Positions 46,590 through 58,419 of a stretch of 64,000 nt of DNA are shown here, piece after piece. The position numbers and the translations under genes are program-made. Source of the DNA: Secundilactobacillus silagincola (GTDB taxonomy: Bacteria; Bacillota; Bacilli; Lactobacillales; Lactobacillaceae). Under the pieces are notes generated by a model that saw only the letters and a program-made list of their open reading frames with translations, did not search any database and was not told the origin of the DNA. The number at the start of each line of letters is the position of its first letter. Within the stretch, counting starts at the first letter, position 1. The stretch spans positions 361,878 to 425,877 of the forward strand of contig NZ_BCMJ01000002.1 in the NCBI RefSeq assembly GCF_002583405.1, read 5' to 3'.

Positions 46590-46628
46590 AAACCTAAACA
46601 CTAAGTTCCAACAAGGAGGATATAAGTA

Positions 46629-47099
46629 ATGCCAAGAAAAGGAAACGTTCAAAAACGTGAAGTCCTTCCTGACCCAATCTACAACTCAAAGATGGTTACC
46701 CGTTTGATCAACCACTTGATGTTAGATGGTAAGCGAGGCACTGCATCACAAATTCTGTATGGTGCATTTGATTTAATTAAGAAAGAAACTGGCAACGACC
46801 CCGTTGAAGTATTCGACGAAGCTATGAAGAATGTTATGCCGGTCTTGGAAGTTAAGGCTCGCCGTGTCGGTGGTTCTAACTACCAAGTTCCGATCGAAGT
46901 TCGTCCAGAACGTCGGTCAACATTAGGTCTTCGTTGGATCGTTAACTATTCACGTTCTCGTGGCGAACACACGATGACTGAACGGTTAGCTCGCGAAATT
47001 ATGGATGCTGCCAATAACACTGGTGCATCTGTTAAAAAGCGTGAAGATACGCATAAAATGGCCGACGCCAACCGTGCATTTGCTCACTACCGTTGGTAA
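46629..47099 (+). CDS. rpsG: 30S ribosomal protein S7
   Basis: The 156-residue protein starts assembly of the small subunit head and can repress its own operon. It has the family start [16 protein letters not shown] and the [12 protein letters not shown] arm. CAAGGAGG precedes ATG 46629, 39 bases after rpsL. Confidence 0.98.
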   Translation: MPRKGNVQKREVLPDPIYNSKMVTRLINHLMLDGKRGTASQILYGAFDLIKKETGNDPVEVFDEAMKNVMPVLEVKARRVGGSNYQVPIEVRPERRSTLGLRWIVNYSRSRGEHTMTERLAREIMDAANNTGASVKKREDTHKMADANRAFAHYRW

Positions 47100-47178
47100 T
47101 TTGCAAATTTGTTTGCTGTCAGCACCACTTCGGTGGGCTACGCGCAAGCTAGCTAAATGTTGATAGTGAAAATTGTTG

Positions 47179-47217
47179 GGATGGCTATAATTATTTTTTA
47201 ATTTAGCCATCCTTTTT
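47179..47217 (+). terminator. Hairpin between rpsG and fusA (partial terminator)
   Basis: GGATGGCTA pairs with TAGCCATCC, followed by TTTTTA. It lies 40 bases before fusA and may lower fusA transcription relative to rpsG. Confidence 0.75.
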
Positions 47218-47256
47218 ATAAATGTGAACAATCTTGAGAGGAGTTACAGATTTAAC

Positions 47257-49356
47257 ATGGCTAATACACGAGCTTTTCCACTAGAAAAGACCCGTAACAT
47301 CGGGATCATGGCTCATATCGATGCTGGTAAGACTACCACCACTGAACGGATCCTGTACTATACTGGTAAAATCCATAAGATTGGTGAAACCCATGATGGT
47401 GCTTCACAAATGGACTGGATGGAACAAGAACAAGAACGTGGTATCACGATCACTTCTGCAGCCACTACTGCTGAATGGAAGGGTCACCGTATTAACATCA
47501 TCGATACCCCAGGACACGTGGACTTCACTGTTGAAGTTGAACGTTCACTTCGTGTGCTTGATGGTGCCATTGCGGTCTTGGATGCCCAAGCCGGTGTTGA
47601 ACCCCAAACTGAAACTGTTTGGCGTCAAGCTTCCGACTATGATGTTCCCCGTATCGTGTTCGTTAACAAGATGGATAAAATCGGTGCTGACTTTGACTTC
47701 TCAGTACAAACCATCAAAGATCGTCTTCAAGCTAACGCCTTAGCTGTTCAAATGCCTATTGGTGCTGAAGACAACTTCCAAGGTGTTATCGACTTGCTTG
47801 ATATGAAAGCCGATATCTACGACGAAGACGAACTTGGTTCAGAATGGGATACTGTTGAAATTCCTGATGACTACAAAGAAGAAGCTGCTAAACGTCGTGA
47901 AAAGATGATTGAAGAAATCGCCGACGTTGATGACGACATTATGGAAAAATACCTTGATGGTGTTGATATTCCTGTTGCCGAATTAAAAGCTGCTATCCGT
48001 AAAGCAACCTTGAACCTTGAATTGTTCCCAGTACTTGCTGGTTCAGCATTCAAGAACAAGGGTGTTCAAATGTTAATGGATGCCACAGTGGACTACTTAC
48101 CTTCACCATTGGATGTTAAGCCTTACAACGCTACTAACCCAGACACTGGTGAACAAGTTGAACTGAAGGCTAACGATGACGCTAGCTTTGCTGCTTTAGC
48201 ATTTAAGATCGCTACTGACCCTTACGTTGGTCGTTTGACATTTATCCGGGTTTACCAAGGTACCTTGGAATCTGGTTCATATGTTTTGAACGCAACTAAG
48301 GACAAGCGTGAACGTGTCGGTCGTTTGCTGCAAATGCATTCAAATCACCGTCAAGAAATCCCAGAAGTCTTCTCTGGCGATATCGCTGCCGCTATCGGTT
48401 TGAAGAACACCACTACCGGTGACTCTTTGACTGATGTTGATCACCCATTACACTTGGAATCAATGGAATTCCCTGACCCAGTTATTCAGGTTGCCGTTGA
48501 ACCTAAGACTAAGGCTGACCAAGATAAGATGAACAACGCTCTGCAAAAGCTTTCTGAAGAAGATCCTACATTCAAGGCTGAAACTAACCCTGAAACTGGT
48601 GAAACTTTGATTGCTGGGATGGGTGAACTTCACTTGGATATCATCATCGATCGTATGAGACGTGAATTCAAGGTTGAAGCTACCGTTGGTGCACCTCAAG
48701 TTTCTTATCGTGAAGCCTTCACTAAGCAAACTTCTGCACAAGGTAAGTTTGTTCGTCAATCTGGTGGTAAAGGTCAATATGGTGATGTTTGGGTTGAATT
48801 CACCCCTAATGAAGAGGGTAAAGGATTCGAATTCGAAGATGCCATTGTTGGTGGTGTTGTTCCTCGTGAATACATCCCATCAGTTGAACAAGGTATCAAG
48901 GAATCAATGCAAAACGGTGTTCTTGCCGGTTACCCATTGATTGACTTGAAGGCCAAGTTATACGATGGTAGTTATCATGAAGTCGATTCTAGTGAAGCTG
49001 CCTTTAAGGTTGCCGCTTCAATGGCTTTACGTAACGCTGCTAAGACGGCTGATCCAGTTATCTTGGAACCAATCATGAAGGTTGACATTGTTGTCCCTGA
49101 AGAATACATGGGTGACATCATGGGCCAAGTTACTGCACGTCGTGGTCGTGTGGACGGTATGGAAGCACGTGGTAACGCACAAATGATTCATTCGTACGTG
49201 CCACTGGCTGAAATGTTCGGCTATGCTACTACTCTTCGTTCAGCATCACAAGGTCGTGGTACTTTCACGATGACCTTTGATCACTACGAAGCCGTACCAA
49301 AGTCAATTCAAGCAGAAATTATCAAAAAGAACGGCGGGACTCCTGCCGAAGATTAA
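47257..49356 (+). CDS. fusA: Elongation factor G
   Basis: The 699-residue GTPase drives translocation on the ribosome. G-motifs are [13 protein letters not shown], the switch [18 protein letters not shown] and NKMDK, followed by the EF-G domains II to V. ATG 47257 follows GAGAGGAG; the open frame upstream is not needed. tuf does not follow, as usual in Lactobacillales. Confidence 0.98.
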   Translation: MANTRAFPLEKTRNIGIMAHIDAGKTTTTERILYYTGKIHKIGETHDGASQMDWMEQEQERGITITSAATTAEWKGHRINIIDTPGHVDFTVEVERSLRVLDGAIAVLDAQAGVEPQTETVWRQASDYDVPRIVFVNKMDKIGADFDFSVQTIKDRLQANALAVQMPIGAEDNFQGVIDLLDMKADIYDEDELGSEWDTVEIPDDYKEEAAKRREKMIEEIADVDDDIMEKYLDGVDIPVAELKAAIRKATLNLELFPVLAGSAFKNKGVQMLMDATVDYLPSPLDVKPYNATNPDTGEQVELKANDDASFAALAFKIATDPYVGRLTFIRVYQGTLESGSYVLNATKDKRERVGRLLQMHSNHRQEIPEVFSGDIAAAIGLKNTTTGDSLTDVDHPLHLESMEFPDPVIQVAVEPKTKADQDKMNNALQKLSEEDPTFKAETNPETGETLIAGMGELHLDIIIDRMRREFKVEATVGAPQVSYREAFTKQTSAQGKFVRQSGGKGQYGDVWVEFTPNEEGKGFEFEDAIVGGVVPREYIPSVEQGIKESMQNGVLAGYPLIDLKAKLYDGSYHEVDSSEAAFKVAASMALRNAAKTADPVILEPIMKVDIVVPEEYMGDIMGQVTARRGRVDGMEARGNAQMIHSYVPLAEMFGYATTLRSASQGRGTFTMTFDHYEAVPKSIQAEIIKKNGGTPAED

Positions 49357-49363
49357 TTTCTTC

Positions 49364-49397
49364 AAAAAAGACGTTGCAATTTTGCGGCGTCTTTTTT
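49364..49397 (+). terminator. Terminator after fusA
   Basis: AAAAAAGACG pairs with CGTCTTTTTT around TTGCAATTTTGCGG. It lies 8 bases after the stop. Confidence 0.9.
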
Positions 49398-49490
49398 CAT
49401 ACATATACTATAGAAGAAACAGGAAAAGATAATTTTATACAAAAAAATTTAACGGATTTAACATCAATTTCAAAAACATCTCAATAATCC

Positions 49491-49519
49491 TTGTCAAACC
49501 GCTATTTATTTAGTATTAT
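49491..49519 (+). promoter_or_regulatory. Promoter of the S10 operon
   Basis: TTGTCA at 49491-49496 and TATTAT at 49514-49519, spacer 17. Confidence 0.78.
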
Positions 49520-49525
49520 ATATAG

Positions 49526-49660
49526 GTGCTGTATTTCGGGGAGCAAGTGTGCCCTGGATTAGCATAGCAAAGCGATGATGTGAAAGGTTGCGGCACACCC
49601 GGCCGCTTTGCCACGGGGTGTGACGGTAATTTTCACGGAGTTAGTCTTATTTTGAAAATA
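49526..49660 (+). promoter_or_regulatory. S10 operon leader with competing helices
   Basis: GGCACAC (49592-49598) can pair with GTGTGCC (49547-49553) upstream, while CACACCC (49594-49600) can pair with GGGTGTG (49616-49622) downstream; both cannot form together. Leaders of S10 operons are known sites of ribosomal protein (L4) feedback in some bacteria. The control here is inferred. No T tract follows. Confidence 0.55.
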
Positions 49661-49679
49661 GACGTAAGGAGGGAATCCA

Positions 49680-49988
49680 ATGGCAAAACAAAAAATTCGT
49701 ATCCGTTTGAAGGCTTACGAGCACCGCATTCTTGACCAATCTGCAGAGAAGATTGTTGAAACTGCAAAGCGTACAGGTGCTGAAATTTCTGGTCCTATTC
49801 CATTACCAACAGACCGGACAGTTTACACGGTGCTTCGTTCACCACATAAGTTTAAGAAGTCGCGTGAACAATTCGAAATGCGCACTCACAAACGGTTAAT
49901 CGATATTGTTAACCCAACACCAAAGACGGTCGACTCATTAATGAAGTTAGACTTGCCTTCAGGTGTGGATATCGAAATCAAATTATAA
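49680..49988 (+). CDS. rpsJ: 30S ribosomal protein S10
   Basis: The 102-residue protein, also NusE of antitermination complexes, has the family start [20 protein letters not shown] and the long loop [28 protein letters not shown] precedes ATG 49680. It heads the S10-spc-alpha cluster. Confidence 0.98.
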   Translation: MAKQKIRIRLKAYEHRILDQSAEKIVETAKRTGAEISGPIPLPTDRTVYTVLRSPHKFKKSREQFEMRTHKRLIDIVNPTPKTVDSLMKLDLPSGVDIEIKL

Positions 49989-50033
49989 TTTAGATTCAGA
50001 ACAAAAAAATTACATTATATCGGAGGTGTACTC

Positions 50034-50669
50034 ATGACCAGAAAAGGAATCTTAGGTAAAAAAGTAGGGATGACGCAAGTCTTCACTGATAATGGCGAAT
50101 TGATCCCAGTCACTGTTGTTGAAACTACTCCTAACGTTGTATTACAAGTTAAGACAGTTGAAAACGATGGTTACGATGCAATTCAATTAGGCTACGAAGA
50201 CAAACGCGATGTTTTGAGCAACAAGCCCGAAAAAGGTCATGTAGCAAAAGCAAACACGACTCCTAAGCGCTTCATTCATGAAATCAGAGATGTTGAGCTA
50301 GGAGATTACAAGGTAGCAGACGAAGTTAAGGCAGACATCTTTGATGCTGGCGAATACGTTGATGTCACCGGTACAACAAAGGGTCACGGTTATCAAGGTA
50401 ACGTCCACAAGGATGGCCAATCACGTGGACCTGAAACCCATGGTTCTCGTTATCACCGTCGTCCAGGTTCATTAGGTGCTATTATCAACCGTGTCTTCAA
50501 AGGCATGAAATTACCTGGCCGGATGGGTAACAACACTCGGACAATCCAAAACTTAAAGATCGTTCGTGCCGATGTTGAAAACAACGTCTTGTTGATCAAG
50601 GGTAACGTACCTGGCGCCAACAAGTCATTCATCGAAATCAAGAGTGCCGTTCGCGCACCTAAGAAATAA
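50034..50669 (+). CDS. rplC: 50S ribosomal protein L3
   Basis: The 211-residue protein begins [16 protein letters not shown] and contains [21 protein letters not shown], the loop that reaches the peptidyl transferase centre. CGGAGGTG precedes ATG 50034, 45 bases after rpsJ. Confidence 0.98.
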   Translation: MTRKGILGKKVGMTQVFTDNGELIPVTVVETTPNVVLQVKTVENDGYDAIQLGYEDKRDVLSNKPEKGHVAKANTTPKRFIHEIRDVELGDYKVADEVKADIFDAGEYVDVTGTTKGHGYQGNVHKDGQSRGPETHGSRYHRRPGSLGAIINRVFKGMKLPGRMGNNTRTIQNLKIVRADVENNVLLIKGNVPGANKSFIEIKSAVRAPKK

Positions 50670-50686
50670 GAAAGGAGGAAACGTAA

Positions 50687-51310
50687 ATGACTAGTGTTAC
50701 ATTATTTAAGCAAGACGGTAGCCAAAATGGTGACGTTACTTTAAACGACACTATCTTCGGCATCGAACCAAACGAAAACGTCGTGTTTGATACTGTTTTG
50801 ATGCAACGTGCTTCACAACGCCAAGGAACTCATGCGGTTAAGAACCGTAGTGCTGTTCGTGGTGGTGGTAAGAAGCCATGGCGTCAAAAGGGTACTGGCC
50901 GTGCTCGTCAAGGTTCTACCCGTTCACCACAATGGGTTGGCGGTGGAACTGTCTTTGGCCCAACACCTCGTTCATACGCTTACCATCTTCCAAAGAAGGT
51001 TACGCGTTTGGCATTGAAGTCAGTACTTTCACAGAAGGTTGCTGACGGTTCGTTAGTTGTTGTTGATGCATTCAACTTTGATCAACCCAAGACTAAGGAA
51101 TTCGCAAAATCATTATCTAGTTTAAACGTTTCAACAAAGACTTTAGTGGTTCTTGAGGAAGACAACAAGAATGCAGAATTGGCAGCTCGTAACTTGGCTA
51201 ACGTTCAAGTTATTGATGCCAAGGGGATTAACGTATTGGATGTCATCAATAATGACAAACTTGTGTTAACTCAAGCTGCTCTTTCTCAGATCGAGGAGGT
51301 GCTCGCATAA
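50687..51310 (+). CDS. rplD: 50S ribosomal protein L4
   Basis: The 207-residue protein has the tunnel-lining loop [19 protein letters not shown] near residue 63, where macrolide resistance changes occur; it looks normal. L4 is a possible regulator of this operon. AAAGGAGG precedes ATG 50687. Its stop overlaps the rplW start. Confidence 0.98.
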   Translation: MTSVTLFKQDGSQNGDVTLNDTIFGIEPNENVVFDTVLMQRASQRQGTHAVKNRSAVRGGGKKPWRQKGTGRARQGSTRSPQWVGGGTVFGPTPRSYAYHLPKKVTRLALKSVLSQKVADGSLVVVDAFNFDQPKTKEFAKSLSSLNVSTKTLVVLEEDNKNAELAARNLANVQVIDAKGINVLDVINNDKLVLTQAALSQIEEVLA

Positions 51311-51597
51311 TGGAAGCTCGTGATATTATTTTGCGTCCTGTCATTACAGAAGCATCTACTGCTTTGTTTGATGACAAGCGTTATACATTCGACGTAGACG
51401 TACGTGCTACGAAGACTCAAGTTAAAAAAGCTGTTGAAGAAATCTTTGACGTTAAGGTTGTTAAAGTTAACATCATGAACGTTAAGGGTAAGTTAAAGCG
51501 TCAAGGTCGTTACGAAGGCTACACTAAGAAGCGTCGTAAGGCTGTTGTCACTTTATCAGCAGATTCAGAAGAAATTAAGTTATTCGGCGAAGAATAA
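51310..51597 (+). CDS. rplW: 50S ribosomal protein L23
   Basis: The 95-residue protein lies at the tunnel exit and contacts trigger factor and SRP. It has [13 protein letters not shown] at the start and [20 protein letters not shown] near the end. GAGGAGGT inside rplD is its ribosome binding site, with a one-base TAATG overlap. Confidence 0.98.
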   Translation: MEARDIILRPVITEASTALFDDKRYTFDVDVRATKTQVKKAVEEIFDVKVVKVNIMNVKGKLKRQGRYEGYTKKRRKAVVTLSADSEEIKLFGEE

Positions 51598-51624
51598 CAA
51601 ATACTAATATAGGAGGGAATCAAC

Positions 51625-52461
51625 GTGGCGATTAAAGTATACAAACCAACCAGTAATGGTCGGCGTAATATGACTAGCCTTGACTACAGTCAAGTTATCA
51701 CGAAGTCAAAGCCTGAAAAGTCATTACTAGAATCAAAGAGTCACACTGCTGGCCGTAACAACCGCGGTAAGAAGACGGTTCGTCATCGTGGCGGCGGTAA
51801 CAAGACTCAATACCGTATCATCGACTTTAAGCGTACAAAAGACAACGTTACTGCTACGGTTAAGGCAATCGAATACGATCCAAACCGTACAGCCAACATT
51901 GCATTGTTAGTTTATACTGACGGAACTAAATCTTATATCTTAGCACCAAAAGGCCTTAAGGTTGGCGATCAAGTTCAATCAGGTCCTGATGCAGATATCA
52001 AGGTTGGTAATGCACTTCCATTACAAAACATCCCTGTTGGTACAACTATTCACAACATCGAATTGAAGCCTGGTAAGGGTGGTCAATTAGTTCGTTCAGC
52101 CGGAGCAGGCGCACAATTGCTTGGTAAAGAAGGCAAGTACGCTATGATTCGTTTAGTTTCTGGCGAAGTTCGGATGGTCTTAGCTGTTAACCGTGCCACT
52201 ATTGGTACTGTTGGTAACGAAGAACATGAATTGATCAACGTTGGCAAAGCTGGACGTAACCGTTGGGTCGGCAAGCGACCACAATCTCGTGGTTCTGTTA
52301 TGAACCCTAACGATCACCCTCATGGTGGTGGTGAAGGTAAAGCACCAATCGGTCGTCCATCACCATTATCACCATGGGGTAAGAAGACTATTGGTAAGAA
52401 GACGCGTTCTACTAAAGCACGTTCAAACAAGCTTATCATTCGTCGTAAAGGCAGAAAGTAA
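51625..52461 (+). CDS. rplB: 50S ribosomal protein L2
   Basis: The 278-residue protein supports subunit joining and the peptidyl transferase centre. It has [17 protein letters not shown] and [19 protein letters not shown], which includes the conserved histidine. The start is GTG 51625 after AGGAGGG. Confidence 0.98.
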   Translation: MAIKVYKPTSNGRRNMTSLDYSQVITKSKPEKSLLESKSHTAGRNNRGKKTVRHRGGGNKTQYRIIDFKRTKDNVTATVKAIEYDPNRTANIALLVYTDGTKSYILAPKGLKVGDQVQSGPDADIKVGNALPLQNIPVGTTIHNIELKPGKGGQLVRSAGAGAQLLGKEGKYAMIRLVSGEVRMVLAVNRATIGTVGNEEHELINVGKAGRNRWVGKRPQSRGSVMNPNDHPHGGGEGKAPIGRPSPLSPWGKKTIGKKTRSTKARSNKLIIRRKGRK

Positions 52462-52506
52462 TCTACTTACTGCATAAGTAATCTCACTCGTAAGGAGGGT
52501 AATCTA

Positions 52507-52791
52507 ATGGGTCGTAGTTTAAAAAAGGGACCATTCGCCGATGAACATCTTCTGAAGAAGATCGATGCACAAAAAGATCAAGACAAGAAGAGTGTTATCA
52601 AGACTTGGTCACGTCGTTCAACGATTTTCCCTAGCTTTATCGGCTACACAATCGCTGTTTATGACGGTCGTAAGAACGTTCCAGTATATATTCAAGAAGA
52701 CATGGTTGGTCATAAGTTAGGTGAATTTGTACCAACTCGTACTTTCCGTGGCCACTCTGGCGACGATAAGAAGACTGCTACTACTAAATAA
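52507..52791 (+). CDS. rpsS: 30S ribosomal protein S19
   Basis: The 94-residue head protein has [18 protein letters not shown] and [28 protein letters not shown] precedes ATG 52507. Confidence 0.98.
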   Translation: MGRSLKKGPFADEHLLKKIDAQKDQDKKSVIKTWSRRSTIFPSFIGYTIAVYDGRKNVPVYIQEDMVGHKLGEFVPTRTFRGHSGDDKKTATTK

Positions 52792-52807
52792 TAAGGAGGA
52801 TTAGCTA

Positions 52808-53155
52808 ATGGCTGAACAAGTTACATCAGCAAAGGCAACTGCGAAAACAGTTCGTATTGCCTCACGTAAGGTCCGCCTTGTCATTGATCTTATCAGAGGC
52901 AAAAGCGTGGCTGAAGCGATTGCTATTTTGAAGTTCACCCCTCGTGGTGGCTCACCAATCGTTGAAAAAGTGTTAATGTCAGCAGTTGCAAATGCTGAAA
53001 ATAATTTTGACTTAGACCGTGCTGATTTGGTAGTCAGCGAAGCCTTTGTTGACGAAGGGCCAACCCTTAAGCGGTTCCGTCCTCGTGCCAAGGGTTCTGC
53101 TTCACCAATTAACAAGCGGACAAGTCACATTACAATCGTCGTATCTGAAAAATAG
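52808..53155 (+). CDS. rplV: 50S ribosomal protein L22
   Basis: The 115-residue protein has the tunnel hairpin [20 protein letters not shown] near the end. AAGGAGG precedes ATG 52808, 16 bases after rpsS. Confidence 0.98.
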   Translation: MAEQVTSAKATAKTVRIASRKVRLVIDLIRGKSVAEAIAILKFTPRGGSPIVEKVLMSAVANAENNFDLDRADLVVSEAFVDEGPTLKRFRPRAKGSASPINKRTSHITIVVSEK

Positions 53156-53167
53156 GAGGGATAACGC

Positions 53168-53836
53168 GTGGGTCAAAAGATAAATCCAACCGGATTACGT
53201 GTCGGCATTATTCGCGACTGGGAAGCAAAATGGTATGCTGAAAAAGATTTTGCTGCTTACCTTGGCGAAGACCTTAAAATCCGTAAATATATCGAAAAAC
53301 GCCTTGCAGATGCCTCAGTGTCAACAGTAGAAATTGAACGTGCCGCTAACCGCGTTAACGTTTCAATTCACACTGCTAAACCTGGTATGGTAATTGGTAA
53401 GGGTGGGTCAGAAGTTGAAAATCTCCGTAAGGAATTAAACAACTTAACTGGCAAACGAGTACACATCAACATCATCGAAATCAAGAAACCTGATTTGGAT
53501 GCTAAATTAGTTGGTGAAAACATTGCACGTCAACTTGAAGGCCGTGTTGCTTTCCGTCGTGCTATGCGTCAATCAATGCAACGGACTATGCGTTCTGGTG
53601 CCAAGGGTATTAAGACCCAAGTTGCCGGTCGTTTAAACGGTGCAGATATGTCTCGTGTTGAATCATACTCAGACGGTACCGTTCCTCTGCATACATTACG
53701 TGCAGACATCGATTATGCCTGGGTTGAAGCACACACAACTTATGGTTCATTAGGTGTTAAGACTTGGATCTACCGTGGCGAAATTTTGCCTGACAAGCCT
53801 AATGCTAATAAAAATAACGAGCAAGGAGGGAAATAA
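53168..53836 (+). CDS. rpsC: 30S ribosomal protein S3
   Basis: The 222-residue protein has the KH domain with [16 protein letters not shown] and the C-terminal S3 domain. The start is GTG 53168 after AGGAGGG. Confidence 0.98.
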   Translation: MGQKINPTGLRVGIIRDWEAKWYAEKDFAAYLGEDLKIRKYIEKRLADASVSTVEIERAANRVNVSIHTAKPGMVIGKGGSEVENLRKELNNLTGKRVHINIIEIKKPDLDAKLVGENIARQLEGRVAFRRAMRQSMQRTMRSGAKGIKTQVAGRLNGADMSRVESYSDGTVPLHTLRADIDYAWVEAHTTYGSLGVKTWIYRGEILPDKPNANKNNEQGGK

Positions 53837-53838
53837 CA

Positions 53839-54273
53839 ATGCTAGTACCTAAGCGAGTAAAACATCGTCGTGAACATCGTGGTAAGTTACGTGGCGCTGC
53901 TAAAGGCGGCAAGTCAGTTGCTTTCGGTGATTACGGTTTACAAGCACTTGATTCAAGCTGGATCTCAAACCGTCAGATTGAAGCAGCCCGTGTTGCTATG
54001 ACGCGTTACATGAAGCGTGGCGGTAAAGTTTGGATTAAGATTTTCCCTCACAAATCCTACACCGAAAAGGGTGTTGGTGTTCGTATGGGTAATGGTAAGG
54101 GTGCTCCTGCAGGATGGGTTGCACCGGTTAAACGTGAAAAGGTGATGTTCGAAGTCGGTGGCGTTTCTGAAGAAGTTGCACATGAAGCTTTACGCTTAGC
54201 AGCTATGAAACTGCCAGTTCGTACGAAGATCATCCCTCGCGAGGAAGTAGGTGGCGAATCAAATGAAGGCTAA
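53839..54273 (+). CDS. rplP: 50S ribosomal protein L16
   Basis: The 144-residue protein near the A site has [15 protein letters not shown] and the loop [17 protein letters not shown]. It starts 2 bases after rpsC, with AAGGAGGG inside that gene, and overlaps rpmC. Confidence 0.98.
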   Translation: MLVPKRVKHRREHRGKLRGAAKGGKSVAFGDYGLQALDSSWISNRQIEAARVAMTRYMKRGGKVWIKIFPHKSYTEKGVGVRMGNGKGAPAGWVAPVKREKVMFEVGGVSEEVAHEALRLAAMKLPVRTKIIPREEVGGESNEG

Positions 54274-54457
54274 AGATATTAAAGAATTAACCACTGCTGA
54301 AATGCTCGAAAAAGAAAAGAGCTACAAAGACGAATTATTCAACCTTCGTTTCCAATTGGCTACTGGCCAACTTGAAAATACTGCTCGTTTGAAGCAGGTT
54401 CGTAAGGATATTGCACGGATTAAAACTGTGCTTCGTCAACAAGAGTTAAACAAGTAA
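54263..54457 (+). CDS. rpmC: 50S ribosomal protein L29
   Basis: The 64-residue two-helix protein at the tunnel exit has [14 protein letters not shown] and [18 protein letters not shown] 54263 gives the normal start and overlaps rplP by 11 bases; an in-frame GTG at 54251 would add four residues. Confidence 0.95.
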   Translation: MKAKDIKELTTAEMLEKEKSYKDELFNLRFQLATGQLENTARLKQVRKDIARIKTVLRQQELNK

Positions 54458-54483
54458 AGAATACGATAAAGGAGGAATAATTA

Positions 54484-54750
54484 ATGGCTGAAGAACGTAA
54501 CGCTCGTAAGACATACCGTGGCCGTGTCGTTTCTGATAAGATGGAAAAGACGATCACAGTAGCCGTTGAAACTACCAAGATGCATCCAGTATATGGTAAG
54601 CGGATCAAGTACACTAAAAAGTACAAAGTTCGTGATGAAAACAACGAAGCCAAGATGGGCGACCTTGTTGAAATCATGGAAACACGTCCGTTATCTAAGA
54701 CTGTTCGTTTCCGACTTCTTAAAGTTGTTGAAAAGGCAGTTACTATCTAG
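54484..54750 (+). CDS. rpsQ: 30S ribosomal protein S17
   Basis: The 88-residue protein has [18 protein letters not shown] and [27 protein letters not shown] precedes ATG 54484. Confidence 0.98.
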   Translation: MAEERNARKTYRGRVVSDKMEKTITVAVETTKMHPVYGKRIKYTKKYKVRDENNEAKMGDLVEIMETRPLSKTVRFRLLKVVEKAVTI

Positions 54751-54803
54751 TTTCGACATTTATCGTATTCTGTTTTACTTAGAAGTGAAAGGAGGACACT
54801 AAC

Positions 54804-55172
54804 GTGATCCAACAAGAATCTCGTTTAAAAGTCGCTGATAACTCTGGTGCCCGGGAAATTTTAACTATTAAAGTTCTGGGTGGTTCAAAGCGACGTTATG
54901 CAAGTATTGGTGACGTTATCGTTGCAACTGTTAAACAAGCAACACCAGGTGGCGTTGTCAAAAAAGGTGACGTTGTTAAAGCAGTTGTCGTTCGTACTAC
55001 TTCCCGTGTACGCCGTGCCGATGGCTCATACATCAAATTTGATGAAAATGCTGCGGTATTAATCCGTGATGACAAGAGTCCACAAGGTACTCGTATTTTC
55101 GGACCAGTTGCGCGTGAACTACGTGACAATGATTATATGAAGATTGTTTCTCTTGCACCAGAAGTGCTCTAA
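54804..55172 (+). CDS. rplN: 50S ribosomal protein L14
   Basis: The 122-residue interface protein has [18 protein letters not shown] and [16 protein letters not shown]. The start is GTG 54804 after AAAGGAGG. Confidence 0.98.
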   Translation: MIQQESRLKVADNSGAREILTIKVLGGSKRRYASIGDVIVATVKQATPGGVVKKGDVVKAVVVRTTSRVRRADGSYIKFDENAAVLIRDDKSPQGTRIFGPVARELRDNDYMKIVSLAPEVL

Positions 55173-55202
55173 TCGTTCGAAAATAAGGAGGTGCCAAACA
55201 GG

Positions 55203-55514
55203 ATGTTCATTAAAACTGGTGATAAAGTTCGCGTGATCAGCGGTAAAGATAAGGGTAAAGAAGGAACTGTTACTAAGACCCTTAATGCTCAAAACCGTGT
55301 CATCGTCGAAGGTATCAACATGATCAAGAAGCATCAAAAAGCTTCTCAAACTAATCCTCAAGGTGGCATCATTGATACTGAAGCACCAATTCAAGTATCT
55401 AACGTGATGCTCCTTGACCCTTCTACCAACGAACCAACCCGTGTTGGTTTCCGCGTAGAAGACGGCAAGAAGGTTCGCTTCGCTAAAAAGAGCGGCGAAA
55501 CCATCGACAAATAA
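55203..55514 (+). CDS. rplX: 50S ribosomal protein L24
   Basis: The 103-residue protein has a KOW motif ([20 protein letters not shown]). ATG 55203 lies 11 bases after AAGGAGG; a GTG at 55191 overlaps that site and is less likely. Confidence 0.96.
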   Translation: MFIKTGDKVRVISGKDKGKEGTVTKTLNAQNRVIVEGINMIKKHQKASQTNPQGGIIDTEAPIQVSNVMLLDPSTNEPTRVGFRVEDGKKVRFAKKSGETIDK

Positions 55515-55539
55515 TCAAGGAAGGAGGACAAATTAACTA

Positions 55540-56082
55540 ATGGCTAATCGTTTACAAGAAAAGTACAACAAAGAAATCGTTCCATCAATGATTGAAAAGT
55601 TTAACTACACTTCAATCATGCAAGCACCTAAGTTGGACAAGATCGTCTTAAACATGGGTGTTGGTGATGCAACTACAAACGCTAAAAACTTGGATGAAGC
55701 AGTTGAAGAACTAGGCTTGATTGCAGGTCAAAAGCCTTTGATTACTAAAGCTAAGAAGTCAATCGCCGGTTTCCGTTTACGTGAAGGCAACGCTATCGGT
55801 GCCAAAGTTACATTACGTGGCGAACGGATGTATGATTTCTTAGATAAGTTAGTTAACGTTTCATTACCACGTGTTCGTGATTTCCATGGTATCAGTTCTC
55901 GCGCCTTTGATGGTCGTGGTAACTATACGCTCGGTGTTCGTGAACAATTGATTTTCCCAGAAATCGATTATGATAAAGTTAACCGTGTTCGTGGTCTTGA
56001 CATTGTTGTTGTCACTACTGCAAATACAGATGAAGAATCACGCGAGTTGTTAACGCAGCTTGGCATGCCATTTACTAAGTAA
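55540..56082 (+). CDS. rplE: 50S ribosomal protein L5
   Basis: The 180-residue 5S RNA-binding protein has [16 protein letters not shown] and GANTDEES-like C-terminal [20 protein letters not shown] precedes ATG 55540. Confidence 0.98.
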   Translation: MANRLQEKYNKEIVPSMIEKFNYTSIMQAPKLDKIVLNMGVGDATTNAKNLDEAVEELGLIAGQKPLITKAKKSIAGFRLREGNAIGAKVTLRGERMYDFLDKLVNVSLPRVRDFHGISSRAFDGRGNYTLGVREQLIFPEIDYDKVNRVRGLDIVVVTTANTDEESRELLTQLGMPFTK

Positions 56083-56095
56083 GGAGGGTATTATT

Positions 56096-56281
56096 GTGGC
56101 TAAAAAATCATTAATTGTTAAGAGTCAGCGTCCAGCTAAGTACTCGACACAAGCTTATACACGTTGCGAACGTTGTGGTCGTCCACATTCAGTTTATCGC
56201 AAATTCCACTTATGCCGACTTTGCTTACGGGAACTTGCCCACAAGGGTCAAATTCCTGGCATGAAGAAAGCTAGCTGGTAA
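56096..56281 (+). CDS. rpsZ: 30S ribosomal protein S14, zinc-binding short form
   Basis: The 61-residue type Z protein has a CERCGRP...CRLCLRE zinc motif. GTG 56096 follows AAGGAGGG, 13 bases after rplE. A second, zinc-free S14 is often found elsewhere in such genomes. Confidence 0.97.
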   Translation: MAKKSLIVKSQRPAKYSTQAYTRCERCGRPHSVYRKFHLCRLCLRELAHKGQIPGMKKASW

Positions 56282-56310
56282 GATTTCATAACAAAGGAGG
56301 ATAAACGTTA

Positions 56311-56709
56311 ATGTCTATGACTGACCCAATTGCAGACTTCTTAACTCGGATCCGTAATGCCAACATGGTATATCACGAATCATTAGAAGTTCCTGCATCA
56401 AAGATGAAGCGCGACATTGCTGAAATTTTGAAGCGCGAAGGTTTCGTACGCGACGTCGAATATATCGATGATAACAAACAAGGTATCATCCGTGTATTCC
56501 TCAAGTACGGCCGTGATAAGCAACGCGTCATTTCAGGTTTGAAGCGTATTTCAAAGCCAGGTTTACGTACCTACGTTAAATCTGATGCTGTTCCTAAGGT
56601 CCTTAACGGATTAGGAATTGCAATCATCTCAACATCTGAAGGTGTTGTTACTGATAAAGAAGCACGTGCAAAGAAAATCGGTGGCGAAGTACTCGCCTAC
56701 GTTTGGTAA
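56311..56709 (+). CDS. rpsH: 30S ribosomal protein S8
   Basis: The 132-residue protein has [17 protein letters not shown] and the C-terminal [29 protein letters not shown] precedes ATG 56311; an ATG two codons later is possible. Confidence 0.97.
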   Translation: MSMTDPIADFLTRIRNANMVYHESLEVPASKMKRDIAEILKREGFVRDVEYIDDNKQGIIRVFLKYGRDKQRVISGLKRISKPGLRTYVKSDAVPKVLNGLGIAIISTSEGVVTDKEARAKKIGGEVLAYVW

Positions 56710-56739
56710 TATTTTAAAAAGCAGGGAGGTGTCCACTCA

Positions 56740-57273
56740 ATGAGTCGTATTGGTTACAAGACAGTTACTATTCCAGATGGTGTTGACGTAAAACGCGACG
56801 GTAACGATGTTACAGTTAAAGGTCCTAAGGGTACCATTACTCGTACATTCTCACCAATCATCACCATGACCGTTTCTGATGGCGAAGTTAACTTCGATCG
56901 TCCAGATAACAACAACAAGACCCGTGCCTTACACGGAACCACTCGTGCCAACTTCAACAACATGGTTGAAGGGGTTACTAAGGGCTTCGCTAAGACCTTG
57001 AAGCTTGTCGGTGTTGGTTATCGTGCCCAATTAAAGGGTAAGTTGATTTTAAGTGTTGGTTATTCCAACCCCGTTGAAATCGACGTTCCTTCAACTTTAA
57101 AGGTTGAAGTTCCTGATAACAACACAATCAACATCAGCGGTATCAGTAAGCAAGAAGTCGGTGACTTCGCAGCTGAAATCCGTGCCGTTCGTTCACCAGA
57201 ACCTTACAAAGGTAAGGGTATTCGTTACGAGAATGAACACATTAGCCTTAAAGAAGGTAAAACTGGTAAATAA
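56740..57273 (+). CDS. rplF: 50S ribosomal protein L6
   Basis: The 177-residue protein has two repeated domains and the signature [15 protein letters not shown] near the end. GGGAGGTG precedes ATG 56740. Confidence 0.98.
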   Translation: MSRIGYKTVTIPDGVDVKRDGNDVTVKGPKGTITRTFSPIITMTVSDGEVNFDRPDNNNKTRALHGTTRANFNNMVEGVTKGFAKTLKLVGVGYRAQLKGKLILSVGYSNPVEIDVPSTLKVEVPDNNTINISGISKQEVGDFAAEIRAVRSPEPYKGKGIRYENEHISLKEGKTGK

Positions 57274-57316
57274 TGCTGCATAAGCATTCTACAAATAATT
57301 TAAAGAGGTGACTATT

Positions 57317-57673
57317 TTGATTTCGAAACCAGATAAGAACAAGACACGTCAAAAGCGTCATATGCGTGTCCGGAACAAGATTTCTGGTACTGCAGAGCGC
57401 CCACGCTTAAATGTTTTCCGTTCAAACAAAAACATCTACGCTCAAGTAATTGATGACGTAGCGGGTGTGACGCTGGTCAGTGCCTCGACTTTAGATAGTG
57501 AAATAGCTGCAGGTAACAAGACTGAACAAGCCCAAGCAGTTGGTAAACTTGTTGCAGAACGTGCTGCTGCTAAAAAGATTTCCGAAGTTGTTTTCGATCG
57601 TGGCGGTTACTTATACCACGGACGTGTTGAAGCATTAGCTGAAGCAGCTCGTGAAAACGGCTTAAATTTCTAA
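57317..57673 (+). CDS. rplR: 50S ribosomal protein L18
   Basis: The 118-residue 5S RNA-binding protein has [18 protein letters not shown] and [25 protein letters not shown] 57317 after AAAGAGGTG gives the family N-terminus; the GTG at 57308 lies within the ribosome binding site. Confidence 0.95.
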   Translation: MISKPDKNKTRQKRHMRVRNKISGTAERPRLNVFRSNKNIYAQVIDDVAGVTLVSASTLDSEIAAGNKTEQAQAVGKLVAERAAAKKISEVVFDRGGYLYHGRVEALAEAARENGLNF

Positions 57674-57692
57674 AAAGGAGGAATAACCACTA

Positions 57693-58196
57693 ATGGCAAA
57701 GTTTATTGATCCTGAGAAGTTGGATCTCGAAGACAACGTTGTATCAATCAACCGAATCACTAAAGTTGTAAAAGGTGGACGTCGTCTGCGTTTCGCTGCT
57801 CTTGTTGTTGTCGGCGATCACAACGGTCACGTTGGCTTTGGTACTGGTAAAGCTCAAGAAGTTCCAGAAGCTATTCGTAAGGCTGTTGAAGCAGCTCGCA
57901 AGAACTTAATCCAAGTTCCAATCGTGGGTACTACCATTCCCCATGAAGTTCTCGGAACTTACGATGGTGGCCGGATTATGTTAAAGCCTGCCGCAGAAGG
58001 TTCTGGAGTTACTGCTGGTGGTGCTGTTCGTGCCGTCATGGAATTAGCTGGTGTCGCTGATGTTACAAGTAAGCGACTTGGCTCTGATACACCAATCAAC
58101 GCCATTCGTGCTACGTTTGAAGGTTTGAAACAACTCAAGCGTGCTGAAGAGGTTGCTGATTTACGTGGTGTTTCAGTTCAACACTTAGCTGAATAG
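57693..58196 (+). CDS. rpsE: 30S ribosomal protein S5
   Basis: The 167-residue protein has the double-stranded RNA-binding part [17 protein letters not shown] and [31 protein letters not shown] precedes ATG 57693. Confidence 0.98.
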   Translation: MAKFIDPEKLDLEDNVVSINRITKVVKGGRRLRFAALVVVGDHNGHVGFGTGKAQEVPEAIRKAVEAARKNLIQVPIVGTTIPHEVLGTYDGGRIMLKPAAEGSGVTAGGAVRAVMELAGVADVTSKRLGSDTPINAIRATFEGLKQLKRAEEVADLRGVSVQHLAE

Positions 58197-58208
58197 GAGG
58201 ATCTCAAC

Positions 58209-58391
58209 ATGGCTGATTTAAAAGTTACTTTGATTCATAGTGCTGCCCACCGTCTTCCTAAACAACGTAAGATCGTTGAAGCCCTTGGCTTAAAGAAGGT
58301 TAATAGCTCTGTTGTTCGTCCGGACAACGCAGCTACCCGTGGTGCATTGTTCCAAGTTGCACACTTAATCAGAGTAGAAGAAGTAAAGTAA
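58209..58391 (+). CDS. rpmD: 50S ribosomal protein L30
   Basis: The 60-residue protein has [32 protein letters not shown] lies at the end of rpsE, 12 bases before ATG. Confidence 0.97.
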   Translation: MADLKVTLIHSAAHRLPKQRKIVEALGLKKVNSSVVRPDNAATRGALFQVAHLIRVEEVK

Positions 58392-58419
58392 ACTAATTAA
58401 TAAGGAGGTGCCTTCATTC

